Assembly: GCF_002094305.1 (NCBI RefSeq)
Contig: NZ_LWTX01000005.1
Coordinates: forward strand, 124,001-188,000
Source: Prescottella equi
Lineage (GTDB): Bacteria > Actinomycetota > Actinomycetes > Mycobacteriales > Mycobacteriaceae
DNA length: 64,000 bases
Direction of reading: 5' to 3'
Within the stretch, counting starts at the first letter, position 1. Every line of letters starts with the position of its first letter. The translations under genes and the position numbers were made by a program. The notes under the pieces were generated by a model. It searched no databases. It worked only from the letters and a program-made list of their open reading frames with translations, and was not told where the DNA came from. This document shows positions 1 through 8,645 of the stretch, in pieces.

Positions 1-33
1 CCCGGGAGTGCCGTCGTTGCGCTCGTCGCTCAC
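1..33 (-). CDS. secE: SecE preprotein translocase subunit, N-terminal 11 codons only
   Basis: A GTG at position 33 on the minus strand opens a frame beginning V-S-D-E-R-N-D-G-T-P-G that runs off the window edge. A good ribosome binding site (GAGAGGA) lies just upstream at 41-47. The identification is by context: in mycobacteria and relatives secE-nusG follows hadAB and tRNA-Trp directly, and actinobacterial SecE starts with a hydrophilic, poorly conserved tail like this one. The visible peptide is too short to recognise by sequence alone. Confidence 0.6.
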   Translation of the reverse strand, partial: MSDERNDGTPG

Positions 34-63
34 CGTCGTTCCTCTCAGTAGCCAGTCCGGGTG

Positions 64-136
<73 letters not shown>

Positions 137-299
137 TTGGACGACCGATCGAACTGGTCGACCTATCCAGGATTACATGACTTGCGCGCCACCCCGTGGG
201 CTGTTGCAACAGCACCGTTAGGCAGCGCGCAGCGCCTGAGTAACCCCAGAAACTCTAGTGTACTTCAAAGCCCCGGAACAAACCCAATCCGTCCGACAC

Positions 300-725
300 T
301 CAGGCCAAACGGACCGTTGCGGTGGCCCGTCCGAAGATCTTACGTCCTTCGGACCGCGCCACGATCGCGACTACTGCGGTCTTGCTTTCGGCGTCCACCG
401 ACTTGATCTTGCCGGTGAACTCCACTTCGGCAGCCTTGTCGGCCGCCACGTACACCGGACTGGTGAACCGAACGTTGTATTCGGTCACCGCACCCGGATC
501 GCCGAGCCAGGACGAGACGAATCCGCCACCGAGCCCCATCGTGAGCATCCCGTGCGCCACGACGTCCGGCAGGCCGGCGAGTCGGGCTACGTGGTCACTC
601 CAGTGGATCGGGTTGGGATCGCCCGAGACGCCGGCGTAGTTGACGAGATTTCCGCGGGTCAGAGTGACGACGCGCTCGGGCAGTTCGTCGCCGACGGCGA
701 CGTCCTCGAACCTACGGAGCGACAT
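300..725 (-). CDS. hadB: (3R)-hydroxyacyl-ACP dehydratase subunit HadB
   Basis: A 141-residue hotdog-fold protein of the MaoC/hydratase-2 type and the catalytic subunit of the FAS-II dehydratase, which removes water from beta-hydroxyacyl-ACP during mycolic acid elongation. The hydratase motif is visible as G-D-P-N-P-I-H at residues 35-41, so the catalytic pair is Asp36 and His41. The start overlaps the end of hadA by 14 bp, so the two are translationally coupled and should form the HadAB heterodimer. No hadC follows: the next downstream feature is tRNA-Trp. Confidence 0.93.
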   Translation of the reverse strand: MSLRRFEDVAVGDELPERVVTLTRGNLVNYAGVSGDPNPIHWSDHVARLAGLPDVVAHGMLTMGLGGGFVSSWLGDPGAVTEYNVRFTSPVYVAADKAAEVEFTGKIKSVDAESKTAVVAIVARSEGRKIFGRATATVRLA

Positions 726-1260
726 GCATCATCACATCCTTGACCGCGTGCGCGATGTTCTCGTCCACCTCACCACCGGAGCGAGCGACGAGCGTGGTCC
801 AGGTGGTCTGGACCAGTTCGCCGTTCACGTCCGTGATGACGTTCTTGGTGACGATGATGTCACTGCCCGCGACCTGGCGGAACGACTCCAGGTACACGTC
901 GCAGATCAATCGGTCGCCAGCCTTCAGCGGCCTGTGGAACACGAGGCGCTGATCGGTCTGCATGATCTGGCTCAGGTCGTAACCGGTCACGACCTCTTCG
1001 AACAGCTTGCGCTGCGCGAGCATCCCTACGATCGAGACGAAGGTCGGAGGGGCGATGAGGCCGTCGTAACCGAGGCCCTTGGCCGCTTCCTCGTCGTGAT
1101 GAGCGGGGTGATTGTCGAGTACCGCGCGGGCGTACTCGCGAACCTTCTCCCGGCCGATCTCGTAGAAATCGGAGACGCGGTAGTGATGTCCGACCATCGA
1201 GGCCGCGTGCGCGGCGGGGTCGGATATCACCTCGGCCTCTCTCACGACTGTCTCTGTCAC
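712..1260 (-). CDS. hadA: (3R)-hydroxyacyl-ACP dehydratase subunit HadA
   Basis: A 182-residue MaoC N-terminal hotdog protein, the non-catalytic, substrate-binding partner of HadB in FAS-II. Conserved stretches include V-G-H-H-Y-R-V near residue 23, L-G-Y-D-G-L-I-A-P-P-T-F in the middle and I-I-V-T-K-N-V-I-T-D-V-N-G near residue 137, all typical of mycobacterial HadA. The GTG start at 1260 gives a protein about 20 residues longer than mycobacterial HadA; an in-frame GTG five codons later is an alternative. It lies downstream of rpmG on the same strand, as in M. tuberculosis. Confidence 0.92.
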   Translation of the reverse strand: MTETVVREAEVISDPAAHAASMVGHHYRVSDFYEIGREKVREYARAVLDNHPAHHDEEAAKGLGYDGLIAPPTFVSIVGMLAQRKLFEEVVTGYDLSQIMQTDQRLVFHRPLKAGDRLICDVYLESFRQVAGSDIIVTKNVITDVNGELVQTTWTTLVARSGGEVDENIAHAVKDVMMHVAP

Positions 1261-1346
1261 AGCGAATACCTGCCTGCCCTGTTGACGCGAACCTCGTTAG
1301 GGCAGTCTGACAGTGAACCTAACGCGCGAGCGCCGACTCCGAGAAA

Positions 1347-1514
1347 CTACTTGGACTCGCGGTGCGACTGGTGGGTTCCGCAGTTCGGGCAGAACTTCTT
1401 CAGCTCGAGGCGGTCGGGGTCGTTGCGGCGGTTCTTCTTGGTGATGTAGTTACGGTGCTTGCACACCTCACAGGCCAAGGTGATCTTCGGCCGAACGTCA
1501 GTCGAGGAGGCCAC
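1347..1514 (-). CDS. rpmG: 50S ribosomal protein L33
   Basis: A 55-residue frame from a GTG at 1514 reads [15 protein letters not shown] and ends H-R-E-S-K. It has two CxxC knuckles (C-E-V-C and C-P-N-C), so this is the zinc-binding C+ form of L33. The [10 protein letters not shown] core is diagnostic. It is the first gene of the rpmG-hadA-hadB block, with two tRNA genes immediately upstream on the same strand. Confidence 0.95.
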   Translation of the reverse strand: MASSTDVRPKITLACEVCKHRNYITKKNRRNDPDRLELKKFCPNCGTHQSHRESK

Positions 1515-1577
1515 GGGGACGCCTTCTTTCGCGTGAATCTGATCAGAGAGAGATCAGGGTGGATCATTCGTCTTGTG

Positions 1578-1650
1578 TAGCGATGGCCGGACTTGAACCG
1601 GCGACACAACGATTATGAGTCGTTTGCTCTACCAACTGAGCTACACCGCC
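1578..1650 (-). tRNA. tRNA-Met (CAT)
   Basis: The reverse complement is a 73-nt cloverleaf with acceptor GGCGGTG pairing with CATCGCT through two G-U pairs, D arm AGCTCAGTTGGTAGAGC, anticodon loop CTCATAA and T loop GGTTCAAGTCC. The paired first acceptor base suggests the elongator rather than the initiator form. Confidence 0.95.
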
Positions 1651-1695
1651 TCGGTGTCGAGTGTCGCGCGAAGCCGGCGACACCACAATCCAGCG

Positions 1696-1768
1696 AGCCC
1701 CCTGACGGAATCGAACCGTCGACCTTTTCCTTACCATGGAAACGCTCTGCCGACTGAGCTAAGGGGGC
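1696..1768 (-). tRNA. tRNA-Thr (GGT)
   Basis: A 73-nt cloverleaf on the minus strand: acceptor GCCCCCT pairs with AGGGGGC, anticodon stem TTTCC/GGAAA encloses loop ATGGTAA with anticodon GGT, and the T arm carries GGTTCGATTCC. It sits 45 bp upstream of tRNA-Met on the same strand, so the two probably share a transcript running into rpmG-hadAB. Confidence 0.96.
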
Positions 1769-1867
1769 GTGGCTGTCCCGCGCATCTCTGCGCGCTGAAG
1801 CCTCCAGAAGATTACACAGACCTTCGCCCGAGACACAAATTGCCTGGTCACGTGACATAACGTGGGC

Positions 1868-1902
1868 CGTGGTGGCGCACGATTCGGTCGCGCGCCACCA
1901 CG
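1868..1902 (-). terminator. Hairpin downstream of aldehyde dehydrogenase gene
   Basis: Arms CGTGGTGGCGC (1868-1878) and GCGCCACCACG (1892-1902) form an 11-bp perfect stem with a 13-nt loop, seven bases after the stop codon of the aldehyde dehydrogenase. There is no U-tract, as is common for actinobacterial terminators. Confidence 0.6.
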
Positions 1903-1908
1903 GGCGGG

Positions 1909-3405
1909 TCAGGTCAGGCTCGGCGGCATCGCGTCGAGCAGGACGGTCTTCGCCTCCAGGTACGGCTGCAGGCCCTCGAGACCGCCCTCGCGCCCCATTC
2001 CGGACTGCTTGAAGCCGCCGAAGGCGATCCCGAAGTCGGTCTTGAAGCTGTTGTGCCCCACGGTGCCGGAACGCAGCTGCCGCGACACCGTCCATGCACG
2101 TTCGATGTCGTCTGTGAACACGGATGCGTTCAGGCCGTAGACGGTGTCGTTCGCGATGTCGACCGCGTGGTACTCGTCGTCGGCCGCGATGACGCTCACG
2201 ACGGGGCCGAAGACCTCCTCGCGCGCGATGGTCGAGTCGTTGTCGACGTTGCCGAAGACCGTGGGTTCGATGAAGAAGCCGCGCTCGAGGTGAGCGGGCC
2301 GACGGCCACCGGTGACGAGCGTGGCGCCCTCCTCGCATCCCTTGGCGATCAGTCCTTCGACCTTCTCGAGCTGACGGGACATCGCGAGCGGACCCATCTC
2401 GGTCTCGGCGTCGAACGGATCGCCGACGCGGATCGCGGACATCGCGGCGCCGAGGGCGTCGACGAACTCGTCGTGGCGGTGACGGCTGACGACGATGCGG
2501 GTCAGCGACGCGCACACCTGGCCGGTCATGATCCGCGCCGACGTCGCGATGGACTGGGCAGCGGTTGCGAGGTCGTAGTCGTCGAGGATGACGCCCGCGG
2601 ACTTGCCGCCGAGTTCGAGCGTGCAGCGCGCGATCCGTTCGCCGCACAGGGAGGCGATCCGGCGACCGGCGGCGGTGGACCCAGTGAAGGCGACCTTGTC
2701 GATGCCGGGGTTACGGACAAGCAGTTCCGACACCTCGCGGTCGGCCGTGACGACGTTGACGACGCCGGCGGGCAGCCCCGCCGCCTCGGCGATCTCGGCG
2801 AACGCGTAGACCGCGCCGGGTGCCTCGGGGGACGCCTTGACGACGACGGTGCAGCCCGCGAGGAGCGCGGGAGCGACCTTGTTGGCGAGCAGGCCGAGGG
2901 GGCTGTTCCACGGGATGATCGCGGCGACGACGCCGACCGGTTCACGAACGAGCAGGCCAACGCCCTGACCCGAGCTCGGCCGGTGTTCCTCGACCCACTC
3001 GTAGGTGTCGGCGAGCCCCGCGTAGTAGTCGAAGACGTCGCCGGAGCCGGCGGAGGCGTACGAGGAGACGGCGGCGAGGATGCCCATCTCGCTGGTCCAG
3101 ATCGCCCCGAGTTCGGCGCTGCGCTCACGGATGCCGGCGCCGATCGCCCGCAGGTAGGTGGCGCGCTCGGCGTGGGTCATCCGCGGCCACGGGCCCCGGT
3201 CGAAGGCGTCACGGGCGGCGTCGACGGCCTGGGCCATGTCCTGCGCGTCGGCCTCCGCGACGGTGAGGAAGACCTCCTCGGTTGCCGGATTGACGACGTC
3301 GAAGGTGGCCGCCGTGTTCGGCTCCACCCAGCGTCCGCCGATGAACAACCGGCCGGGGTGCTGCAACTTCGGTGACGTCTCGTTCGCGTTGATCAGACCT
3401 GTCAT
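1909..3405 (-). CDS. NAD(P)+-dependent aldehyde dehydrogenase
   Basis: A 498-residue member of the ALDH superfamily, which oxidises an aldehyde to the carboxylate with NAD(P)+. Catalytic features are all present: P-W-N at 165-167 (oxyanion Asn167), the nucleotide-binding F-T-G-S-T at 240-244, general-base Glu264 in L-E-L-G-G-K, and nucleophile Cys298 in G-Q-V-C-A-S. The ATG at 3405 was chosen because AAGGAG lies about ten bases upstream; the frame stays open to 3459. The gene is isolated between tRNA clusters, so its substrate cannot be told from context. Confidence 0.9.
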   Translation of the reverse strand: MTGLINANETSPKLQHPGRLFIGGRWVEPNTAATFDVVNPATEEVFLTVAEADAQDMAQAVDAARDAFDRGPWPRMTHAERATYLRAIGAGIRERSAELGAIWTSEMGILAAVSSYASAGSGDVFDYYAGLADTYEWVEEHRPSSGQGVGLLVREPVGVVAAIIPWNSPLGLLANKVAPALLAGCTVVVKASPEAPGAVYAFAEIAEAAGLPAGVVNVVTADREVSELLVRNPGIDKVAFTGSTAAGRRIASLCGERIARCTLELGGKSAGVILDDYDLATAAQSIATSARIMTGQVCASLTRIVVSRHRHDEFVDALGAAMSAIRVGDPFDAETEMGPLAMSRQLEKVEGLIAKGCEEGATLVTGGRRPAHLERGFFIEPTVFGNVDNDSTIAREEVFGPVVSVIAADDEYHAVDIANDTVYGLNASVFTDDIERAWTVSRQLRSGTVGHNSFKTDFGIAFGGFKQSGMGREGGLEGLQPYLEAKTVLLDAMPPSLT

Positions 3406-3569
3406 CGCCGATTCGGCTCCTTCGCATGTCCTGCGCACCCGCCCTGTGACGGACGCCACTCAGGTTCGGACGCTAGACAGCCGGGACCAGGAGAAGACCT
3501 GCCGGTCTCGATGAGTGGGATGGATCACATCCGGGGGCGGCGGAGCGCAGCGCCCGAGCCCCGAAAACA

Positions 3570-3605
3570 GTTCAGCCCCGACCTTTTTCGAGGTCGGGGC
3601 TGAAC
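3570..3605 (-). terminator. Hairpin terminator of tRNA-Tyr
   Basis: A perfect inverted repeat, GTTCAGCCCCGACC at 3570-3583 against GGTCGGGGCTGAAC at 3592-3605, starts three bases beyond the 3' end of tRNA-Tyr on the minus strand. A 14-bp GC-rich stem with an 8-nt loop fits an actinobacterial terminator for the tRNA transcript. Confidence 0.75.
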
Positions 3606-3608
3606 GTG

Positions 3609-3691
3609 TGGCAGATGTAGGATTCGAACCTACGTAGGCATAAGCCGACGGATTTACAGTCCGCTCCCATTGGCCGCTCGGGCAATCTGCC
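3609..3691 (-). tRNA. tRNA-Tyr (GTA)
   Basis: An 83-nt class II tRNA on the minus strand: acceptor GGCAGAT/ATCTGCC with discriminator A, anticodon GTA in the loop CTGTAAA, an extended variable arm (CGTCGGCTTATGCCTACG) and T arm GGTTCGAATCC. Confidence 0.96.
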
Positions 3692-3858
3692 AGGCTGCGC
3701 CCAGAGCTTCTTGCTCGCTCTGACGCATATCGAAGAATACAACGAAGTCCCCCCGGATACGCAAACCGGGTGGATAGAGGGGGTTGCGACCCGATAGCGT
3801 CCTAGGCAACCCACCCCTGTCCGGGTGGGGTCGACCGCTATGAATTCAGGAGTGTGCA

Positions 3859-4350
3859 GTGGCTGATTCGTCCTTCGATGTGGTGAGCAAGGTTGATCGT
3901 CAAGAGGTGGACAACGCTCTGCATCAGGCCGCGAAGGAGCTGGGCACCCGGTTCGACTTCCGCAACACGGGGGCGAGCATCGAATGGTCCGGCGAGGAGA
4001 CCATCACGCTGACCGCCGACACCGAGGAGCGTCTCACCGCCGCCCTCGACGTGTTCAAGGAGAAGCTGATCCGTCGCGACATCTCGCTCAAGGCGTTCGA
4101 CGCCGGCGAGCCGTCGCAGTCCGGCAAGGTCTACAAGCTGAGCGGCTCGCTGGTCCAGGGCATCAGCAGCGAGAACGCCAAGAAGATCTCGAAGAAGATC
4201 CGCGACGAGGGCCCCAAGGGCGTCAAGGCGCAGATCCAGGGCGAGGAGCTGCGCGTGAGCAGCAAGAAGCGTGACGACCTGCAGGCCGTCATCTCACTGC
4301 TCAAGGGCGAGGATTTCGGGATCGCCCTGCAGTTCGTCAACTACCGCTGA
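3859..4350 (+). CDS. YajQ-family cyclic-di-GMP/nucleotide-binding protein
   Basis: A 163-residue protein matching the YajQ family (DUF520) along its whole length, beginning [12 protein letters not shown] and ending [12 protein letters not shown], the most conserved ends of the family. YajQ proteins have two ferredoxin-like domains and bind nucleotides; c-di-GMP binding is documented for some proteobacterial members. The GTG start at 3859 has AGGAG at 3849-3853. It converges with htpX across a shared hairpin. M. tuberculosis has the same association (Rv0566c close to htpX). Confidence 0.9.
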   Translation: MADSSFDVVSKVDRQEVDNALHQAAKELGTRFDFRNTGASIEWSGEETITLTADTEERLTAALDVFKEKLIRRDISLKAFDAGEPSQSGKVYKLSGSLVQGISSENAKKISKKIRDEGPKGVKAQIQGEELRVSSKKRDDLQAVISLLKGEDFGIALQFVNYR

Positions 4351-4370
4351 CGTCGCCCCCGCTGTCGAAA

Positions 4371-4413
4371 CACAGGCCGCACACCTTCCCGTCGGGAACG
4401 TGTGCGGCCTGTG
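4371..4413. terminator. Bidirectional terminator between yajQ-like gene and htpX
   Basis: Perfect 14-bp arms CACAGGCCGCACAC (4371-4384) and GTGTGCGGCCTGTG (4400-4413) flank a 15-nt loop between two convergent genes, so the element can serve both strands. Confidence 0.75.
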
Positions 4414-4425
4414 CCGTCTGAAACC

Positions 4426-5331
4426 TCAGAGCTCCCGGTAGGTCGGGGGCAGTCCCCCGCCGGAGGGGCCACCGCCGGCCATCTTCTCCAGCCGCGCGAT
4501 CCGGTCGGCCATGGGCGGGTGGGTGGAGAACATCTTGCCGACCCGGTCGCCGGCGCGGAACGGGTTGGCGATCATCATGTGCGACTGCGCGGCGATCTTC
4601 GGCTCCGGCGGCAGCGGCGCGGCCTGCGTGCCCCGCTCGAGCTTCCGCAACGCCGACGCGAGGGCCAACGGGTCGCCCGTCAGCTCCGCACCCGACTGGT
4701 CGGCCTGGTACTCCCGCGACCGGGAGACGGCGAGCTTGACGACCGTGGCGGCGATCGGCCCCAGCAGCGAGACCAACAGCAGTGCAATGGGGTTGGCTCC
4801 CTGCCCGTCGCGACCGCCACCGAACATGTTGGCGAAGATCGCCATGTTGGCCAGGCCGGAGATGACGGCCGCCATCGCGCCGGCCACCGACGAGATCAGG
4901 ATGTCGCGGTTGTAGACGTGGGACAGTTCGTGCCCCAGCACGGCACGCAGTTCGCGTTCGTCGAGGATGTCGAGGATGCCGCTGGTGCAGCACACCGCGG
5001 CGTGACGTGGATTGCGTCCGGTCGCGAATGCGTTGGGCGCCGCCGTGGGGCTGATGTACAGCCGCGGCATCGGCTGGTGTGCGGTCGTCGCGAGCTCTCG
5101 GACGATCTTGTAGATGACGGGGGCCTGGACCTCGGTGATGGGCTGCGCGTGCATGGCCCGCAACGCGAGCTTGTCGCTGTTGAAGTACGCGTAGGCGTTG
5201 GCGCCGACGGCCAGCAGGATCGAGAAGACCAGGATCGTCGGATTCCTGAACAGCGCGCCGATGAAGATGATCAGCGCCGACATTCCGACCAGCAGTCCGA
5301 ACGTCTTCGCGCCGTTTGCGTAACCGTGCAC
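4426..5331 (-). CDS. htpX: HtpX membrane zinc metalloprotease
   Basis: A 301-residue M48B family protease that degrades misfolded membrane proteins. Zinc ligands are visible as H-E-L-S-H at 134-138 and the downstream Glu207 in S-R-E-Y-Q-A-D. Hydrophobic segments at about 14-50, 142-170 and 181-202 anchor it in the membrane. The C-terminal [13 protein letters not shown] is the family signature. The ATG at 5331 lies just after the terminator hairpin of the upstream prenyl synthase gene, so htpX should have its own promoter. Confidence 0.95.
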   Translation of the reverse strand: MHGYANGAKTFGLLVGMSALIIFIGALFRNPTILVFSILLAVGANAYAYFNSDKLALRAMHAQPITEVQAPVIYKIVRELATTAHQPMPRLYISPTAAPNAFATGRNPRHAAVCCTSGILDILDERELRAVLGHELSHVYNRDILISSVAGAMAAVISGLANMAIFANMFGGGRDGQGANPIALLLVSLLGPIAATVVKLAVSRSREYQADQSGAELTGDPLALASALRKLERGTQAAPLPPEPKIAAQSHMMIANPFRAGDRVGKMFSTHPPMADRIARLEKMAGGGPSGGGLPPTYREL

Positions 5332-5380
5332 GACTCGCCTCTTCCCTGTTCACCACCGTGTGGCTTGCTGTCCTGACAAC

Positions 5381-5415
5381 GAACCAGCCCGGGAACAAGG
5401 TTCCCGGGCTGGTTC
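5381..5415 (-). terminator. Strong hairpin terminator after the prenyl synthase gene
   Basis: A perfect 16-bp inverted repeat (GAACCAGCCCGGGAAC at 5381-5396 and its complement at 5400-5415) with a 3-nt loop lies 22 bases beyond the prenyl synthase stop and upstream of htpX on the same strand. Confidence 0.8.
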
Positions 5416-5436
5416 GCAGGCTACTTCAGAAGTTGA

Positions 5437-6465
5437 TCAACCGACGCGTTCGACGGTGTAGTCGACGAGTCGCACGAGCGCGTCGTTCGCGGGCCCCTGC
5501 GGCAGCTGCGCCAGCTCGGCCCGGGCGCGGTCGGCGTACTCGCCGAGCTTCGCCTTCGCGGCGGCCATGCCCGGTGACCGCTCGAGCAGCGCGAGGGCCT
5601 CCGCGACGTCGGCGTCGTCGGTGACCGGGCCGTCGAGCAGGACGCGCAGCCGGTCGGCGTCGGCGCCTTCCTCACGCAGCGCGTACAGCACGGGGAGCGT
5701 GTGGACACCCTCGCGCAGGTCGGTGCCGGGGGTCTTGCCGGACTGCTCGGACGCCGACGAGATGTCGATGATGTCGTCGGCGATCTGGAACGCGGTGCCG
5801 ACGGCGTCGCCGAGGCGCTCGAGGCGCGCGATCTGGTCGGCGTCGGCGCCCGAGAACGTGCCGCCGAAGCGGCCGCTGGCCGCGATGAGCGAGCCGGTCT
5901 TCTCCCAGACGACCTTGAGGTAGTGCTCGACCGGGTCCTGCTTCTCGCGGGCGCCGATGGTCTCGCGCATCTGGCCGGTGACCAGTTCGGCGAACGTCTC
6001 GGCGATGATGCGGACGGCCTCCGGGCCGAGCGTGGACACCAGACGCGACGCGTGCGCGAACAGGTAGTCACCGGCGAGGATCGCAATGCTGTTACCCCAC
6101 CGCGCATTCGCGCTGGGCGCACCGCGGCGCATCGCGGCCTCGTCCATGACGTCGTCGTGGTAGAGCGTGGCCAGGTGCACGAGTTCGACGACGGTCGCCG
6201 CGGTGACCACCGCCGGGTCCGAGCCCTCCGGCCCGAGCTGGGCGGTCAGGACGGTGAACAGCGGACGGAACCGCTTGCCCCCGGCCTTCGCGAGATGCAA
6301 CGCAGCCTCGGTGAGGAAGTCCTCACCGTCGGACAGTTCGCTGACGAGAAGCTCCTCGACGCGGGCGAGCCCGTCGCGCACGGCGTCCGCGAGCTGCTGG
6401 TCGCCGAGATCGACTCCCGCGACGACAGTGCTCGACCCCTCAGTGCTCACGATGTCAGTACTCAT
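5437..6465 (-). CDS. Trans-polyprenyl diphosphate synthase (menaquinone tail)
   Basis: A 342-residue all-trans isoprenyl diphosphate synthase, orthologous by position and motifs to mycobacterial GrcC1. It condenses isopentenyl diphosphate onto allylic primers; the likely product is the C40-C45 tail added by MenA. The two aspartate-rich motifs are D-D-V-M-D at 104-108 and D-D-I-I-D at 230-234, and G-G-K-R-F-R-P at about 62-68 binds diphosphate. The start at 6465 follows family length; the frame stays open to 6549 and the ribosome binding site is unconvincing, so the start is uncertain. It is divergent from menJ. Confidence 0.88.
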   Translation of the reverse strand: MSTDIVSTEGSSTVVAGVDLGDQQLADAVRDGLARVEELLVSELSDGEDFLTEAALHLAKAGGKRFRPLFTVLTAQLGPEGSDPAVVTAATVVELVHLATLYHDDVMDEAAMRRGAPSANARWGNSIAILAGDYLFAHASRLVSTLGPEAVRIIAETFAELVTGQMRETIGAREKQDPVEHYLKVVWEKTGSLIAASGRFGGTFSGADADQIARLERLGDAVGTAFQIADDIIDISSASEQSGKTPGTDLREGVHTLPVLYALREEGADADRLRVLLDGPVTDDADVAEALALLERSPGMAAAKAKLGEYADRARAELAQLPQGPANDALVRLVDYTVERVG

Positions 6466-6596
6466 TCCTGTAGTCGGTAACGCCTCGGCAGGCCCGGAAA
6501 ACGCAGAAACCACGGTAGTGAACCTAGCGTCAGCAACGCTCGTCACCACACCTGCCCTGGCCGCGTCGCGCTACCTCGGCCTGAGAGGATGGTGGG

Positions 6597-7883
6597 GTGG
6601 TGGCCGAACATTTCCCGACCGCTGGGTCCAGCGATGCCCCGAATCCCTCGGCGGAACTGCCCTCGAGCACGGAAGTCCTGGTCGTCGGTGCAGGTCCGGC
6701 CGGTTCCGCGGCGGCGACGTGGGCGGCGCGCGCCGGCCGCGACGTCCTGCTCCTCGACGCGGCCACCTTCCCGCGCGACAAGACGTGCGGTGACGGGCTG
6801 ACGCCCCGCGCGGTCGCCGAACTCGATCATCTCGGTCTCGGGGACTGGGTGCGTGAGCGGACGGTCAACCGCGGTCTGCGGCTCACCGGTTGGGGCCGCG
6901 AGCTGGAACTGCCGTGGCCGGGCGGCGCGCTGCCCGCCGTCGGTAGCGCGGTCCCCCGCACCGAACTCGACGATCGTCTGCGGCTGACCGCGGTGGACGC
7001 CGGTGCCCGCATGGTGCAGGGCGCGAAAGCCGTCGGCGTCGAGCGAGACGGCGACCGGGTGCGAGCCGTGACGGTGAAGACCGCGTCGGGCACGCACACC
7101 GTCACCTGCGAGAAGCTGATCGTCGCCGACGGCGTCCGCTCGACGCTCGGCAAGCAGCTGGGCCGGCAGTGGCACCGCGGCACCGCGTACGGCGTCGCGG
7201 CCCGCGCGTACGCGACGTCCGGTCGCAGCGCCGACCCGTGGATCACGTCGCACCTGGAGCTGCGCGACGACACCGGTGCCCTGCAGCCGGGCTACGGCTG
7301 GGTGTTCCCGCTCGCGACCGGCGAGGTGAACATCGGCGTCGGCACGCTCGCCACCGCGAAACGTCCGGCACCGGGTGCGCTGCGTCCGCTGCTCGACCTG
7401 TACGTCGCGCAGCGCCGCGCGGAATGGCGGTTGGACGGCGACGTGCACTCGGTGGCGTCGGCGCTGCTGCCGATGGGTGGCGCCGTCTCGAACGTCGCCG
7501 GGCGCAACTGGGCGCTGATCGGTGACGCCGCCGCGTGCGTGAACCCGCTCAACGGCGAGGGCATCGACTACGGACTCGAGGGCGGACGCCTGGTCGCGCG
7601 GCTCCTCGACGACGCCGACCTGACCGACGTGTGGCCCGCGATGCTGCGGGACCGGTACGGCCGCGCGTTCTCGATCGCGCGGCGTCTCGCGGGTCTGCTG
7701 ACCGTGGCCCGGTTCCTGCCGACGGCCGGGCCCGTCGCGATGCGCTCGCGCGCGATGATGACCGTCGCGGTGCGGGTGATGGGCAACCTCGTCACCGACG
7801 AGGACGCCGACGTCGTGGCCCGCGCGTGGCGGACGTCGGGTGCCGGGTCGCTACGTCTGGATGCGCGGCCGCCGTTCTCCTGA
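6597..7883 (+). CDS. menJ: Menaquinone reductase MenJ (geranylgeranyl-reductase family flavoprotein)
   Basis: A 428-residue FAD-dependent oxidoreductase. It has the dinucleotide fold V-V-G-A-G-P-A-G-S at 29-37, the reductase motif D-K-T-C-G-D-G-L-T-P near residue 62, and the second FAD motif G-D-A-A-A-C-V-N-P-L-N-G-E-G near 308. In M. tuberculosis MenJ (Rv0561c) saturates the beta-isoprene unit of menaquinone to give MK-9(II-H2). The GTG start is at 6597. The divergent arrangement with the prenyl synthase and convergence with menG match the mycobacterial locus and support MenJ over a generic geranylgeranyl reductase. Confidence 0.9.
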   Translation: MVAEHFPTAGSSDAPNPSAELPSSTEVLVVGAGPAGSAAATWAARAGRDVLLLDAATFPRDKTCGDGLTPRAVAELDHLGLGDWVRERTVNRGLRLTGWGRELELPWPGGALPAVGSAVPRTELDDRLRLTAVDAGARMVQGAKAVGVERDGDRVRAVTVKTASGTHTVTCEKLIVADGVRSTLGKQLGRQWHRGTAYGVAARAYATSGRSADPWITSHLELRDDTGALQPGYGWVFPLATGEVNIGVGTLATAKRPAPGALRPLLDLYVAQRRAEWRLDGDVHSVASALLPMGGAVSNVAGRNWALIGDAAACVNPLNGEGIDYGLEGGRLVARLLDDADLTDVWPAMLRDRYGRAFSIARRLAGLLTVARFLPTAGPVAMRSRAMMTVAVRVMGNLVTDEDADVVARAWRTSGAGSLRLDARPPFS

Positions 7884-7910
7884 AGCGGTGTCGGGCGGCC
7901 GCGAGCGCGC

Positions 7911-8645
7911 TCAGCGGGTGGCGCGGTGCAGGGCGACGATGCCACCGGTGAGGTTGCGCCACTGCACGTTCTTCCAACCGGCGGCCTCGATGCGCCCGGC
8001 GAGCTGCTCCTGTGTGGGCCACGCCCGGATCGACTCGGCGAGGTAGACGTACGCGTCCGGGTTGCTGCTCACGGCACGGGCCACCCGCGGGAGCGCCTTC
8101 ATGAGGTACTCCATGTAGACCGTGCGGAACGGCCCGAACACGGGTGTGGAGAACTCGCTGACGACGAGGCGTCCGCCGGGCTTGGTGACGCGGGCGATCT
8201 CGCGCAGCCCGGCGTCGAAGTCGGAGACGTTGCGCAGACCGAACGAGATGGTGGCGGCGTCGAACACGGCGTCGCCGTACGGCAGGTGCATCGCGTCACC
8301 CGCGACCATCGGGACGCGGCGATCGATACCGGCCTGCAGCATCCCCTTGGAGAAGTCGGTGGCCACCACCCAGGCACCGGAGCGGCCGAGTTCGACGGTG
8401 GAGACACCGGTGCCGGCCGCGAGGTCGAGGACCCGCTCCCCCGGCTCGAGGTCCAACGCGGCCCGGGTGGCTTTGCGCCAACTGCGGTCCTGACCGAACG
8501 AGAGCACCGTGTTCGTCAGGTCGTATCGCTTCGCGACCCCGTCGAACATCGACGCGACCTCGTGCGGCTTCTTCTCGAGCGAGGCCCGCGAGCCGTGTGT
8601 ATCTGCCACGGCGTCAGACGCTACCAACCGCTCACGCGTCGACAT
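7911..8645 (-). CDS. menG: Demethylmenaquinone C-methyltransferase
   Basis: A 244-residue class I SAM-dependent methyltransferase of the UbiE/MenG family, performing the last ring methylation of menaquinone synthesis. Diagnostic stretches are [13 protein letters not shown] near residue 33, the SAM-binding L-D-L-A-A-G-T-G near 73, and S-F-G-L-R-N-V near 134. The ATG at 8645 overlaps the upstream PAP2 gene by 14 bp. A GTG at 8609 would give 232 residues, closer to mycobacterial proteins; neither start has a clear ribosome binding site. Confidence 0.93.
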   Translation of the reverse strand: MSTRERLVASDAVADTHGSRASLEKKPHEVASMFDGVAKRYDLTNTVLSFGQDRSWRKATRAALDLEPGERVLDLAAGTGVSTVELGRSGAWVVATDFSKGMLQAGIDRRVPMVAGDAMHLPYGDAVFDAATISFGLRNVSDFDAGLREIARVTKPGGRLVVSEFSTPVFGPFRTVYMEYLMKALPRVARAVSSNPDAYVYLAESIRAWPTQEQLAGRIEAAGWKNVQWRNLTGGIVALHRATR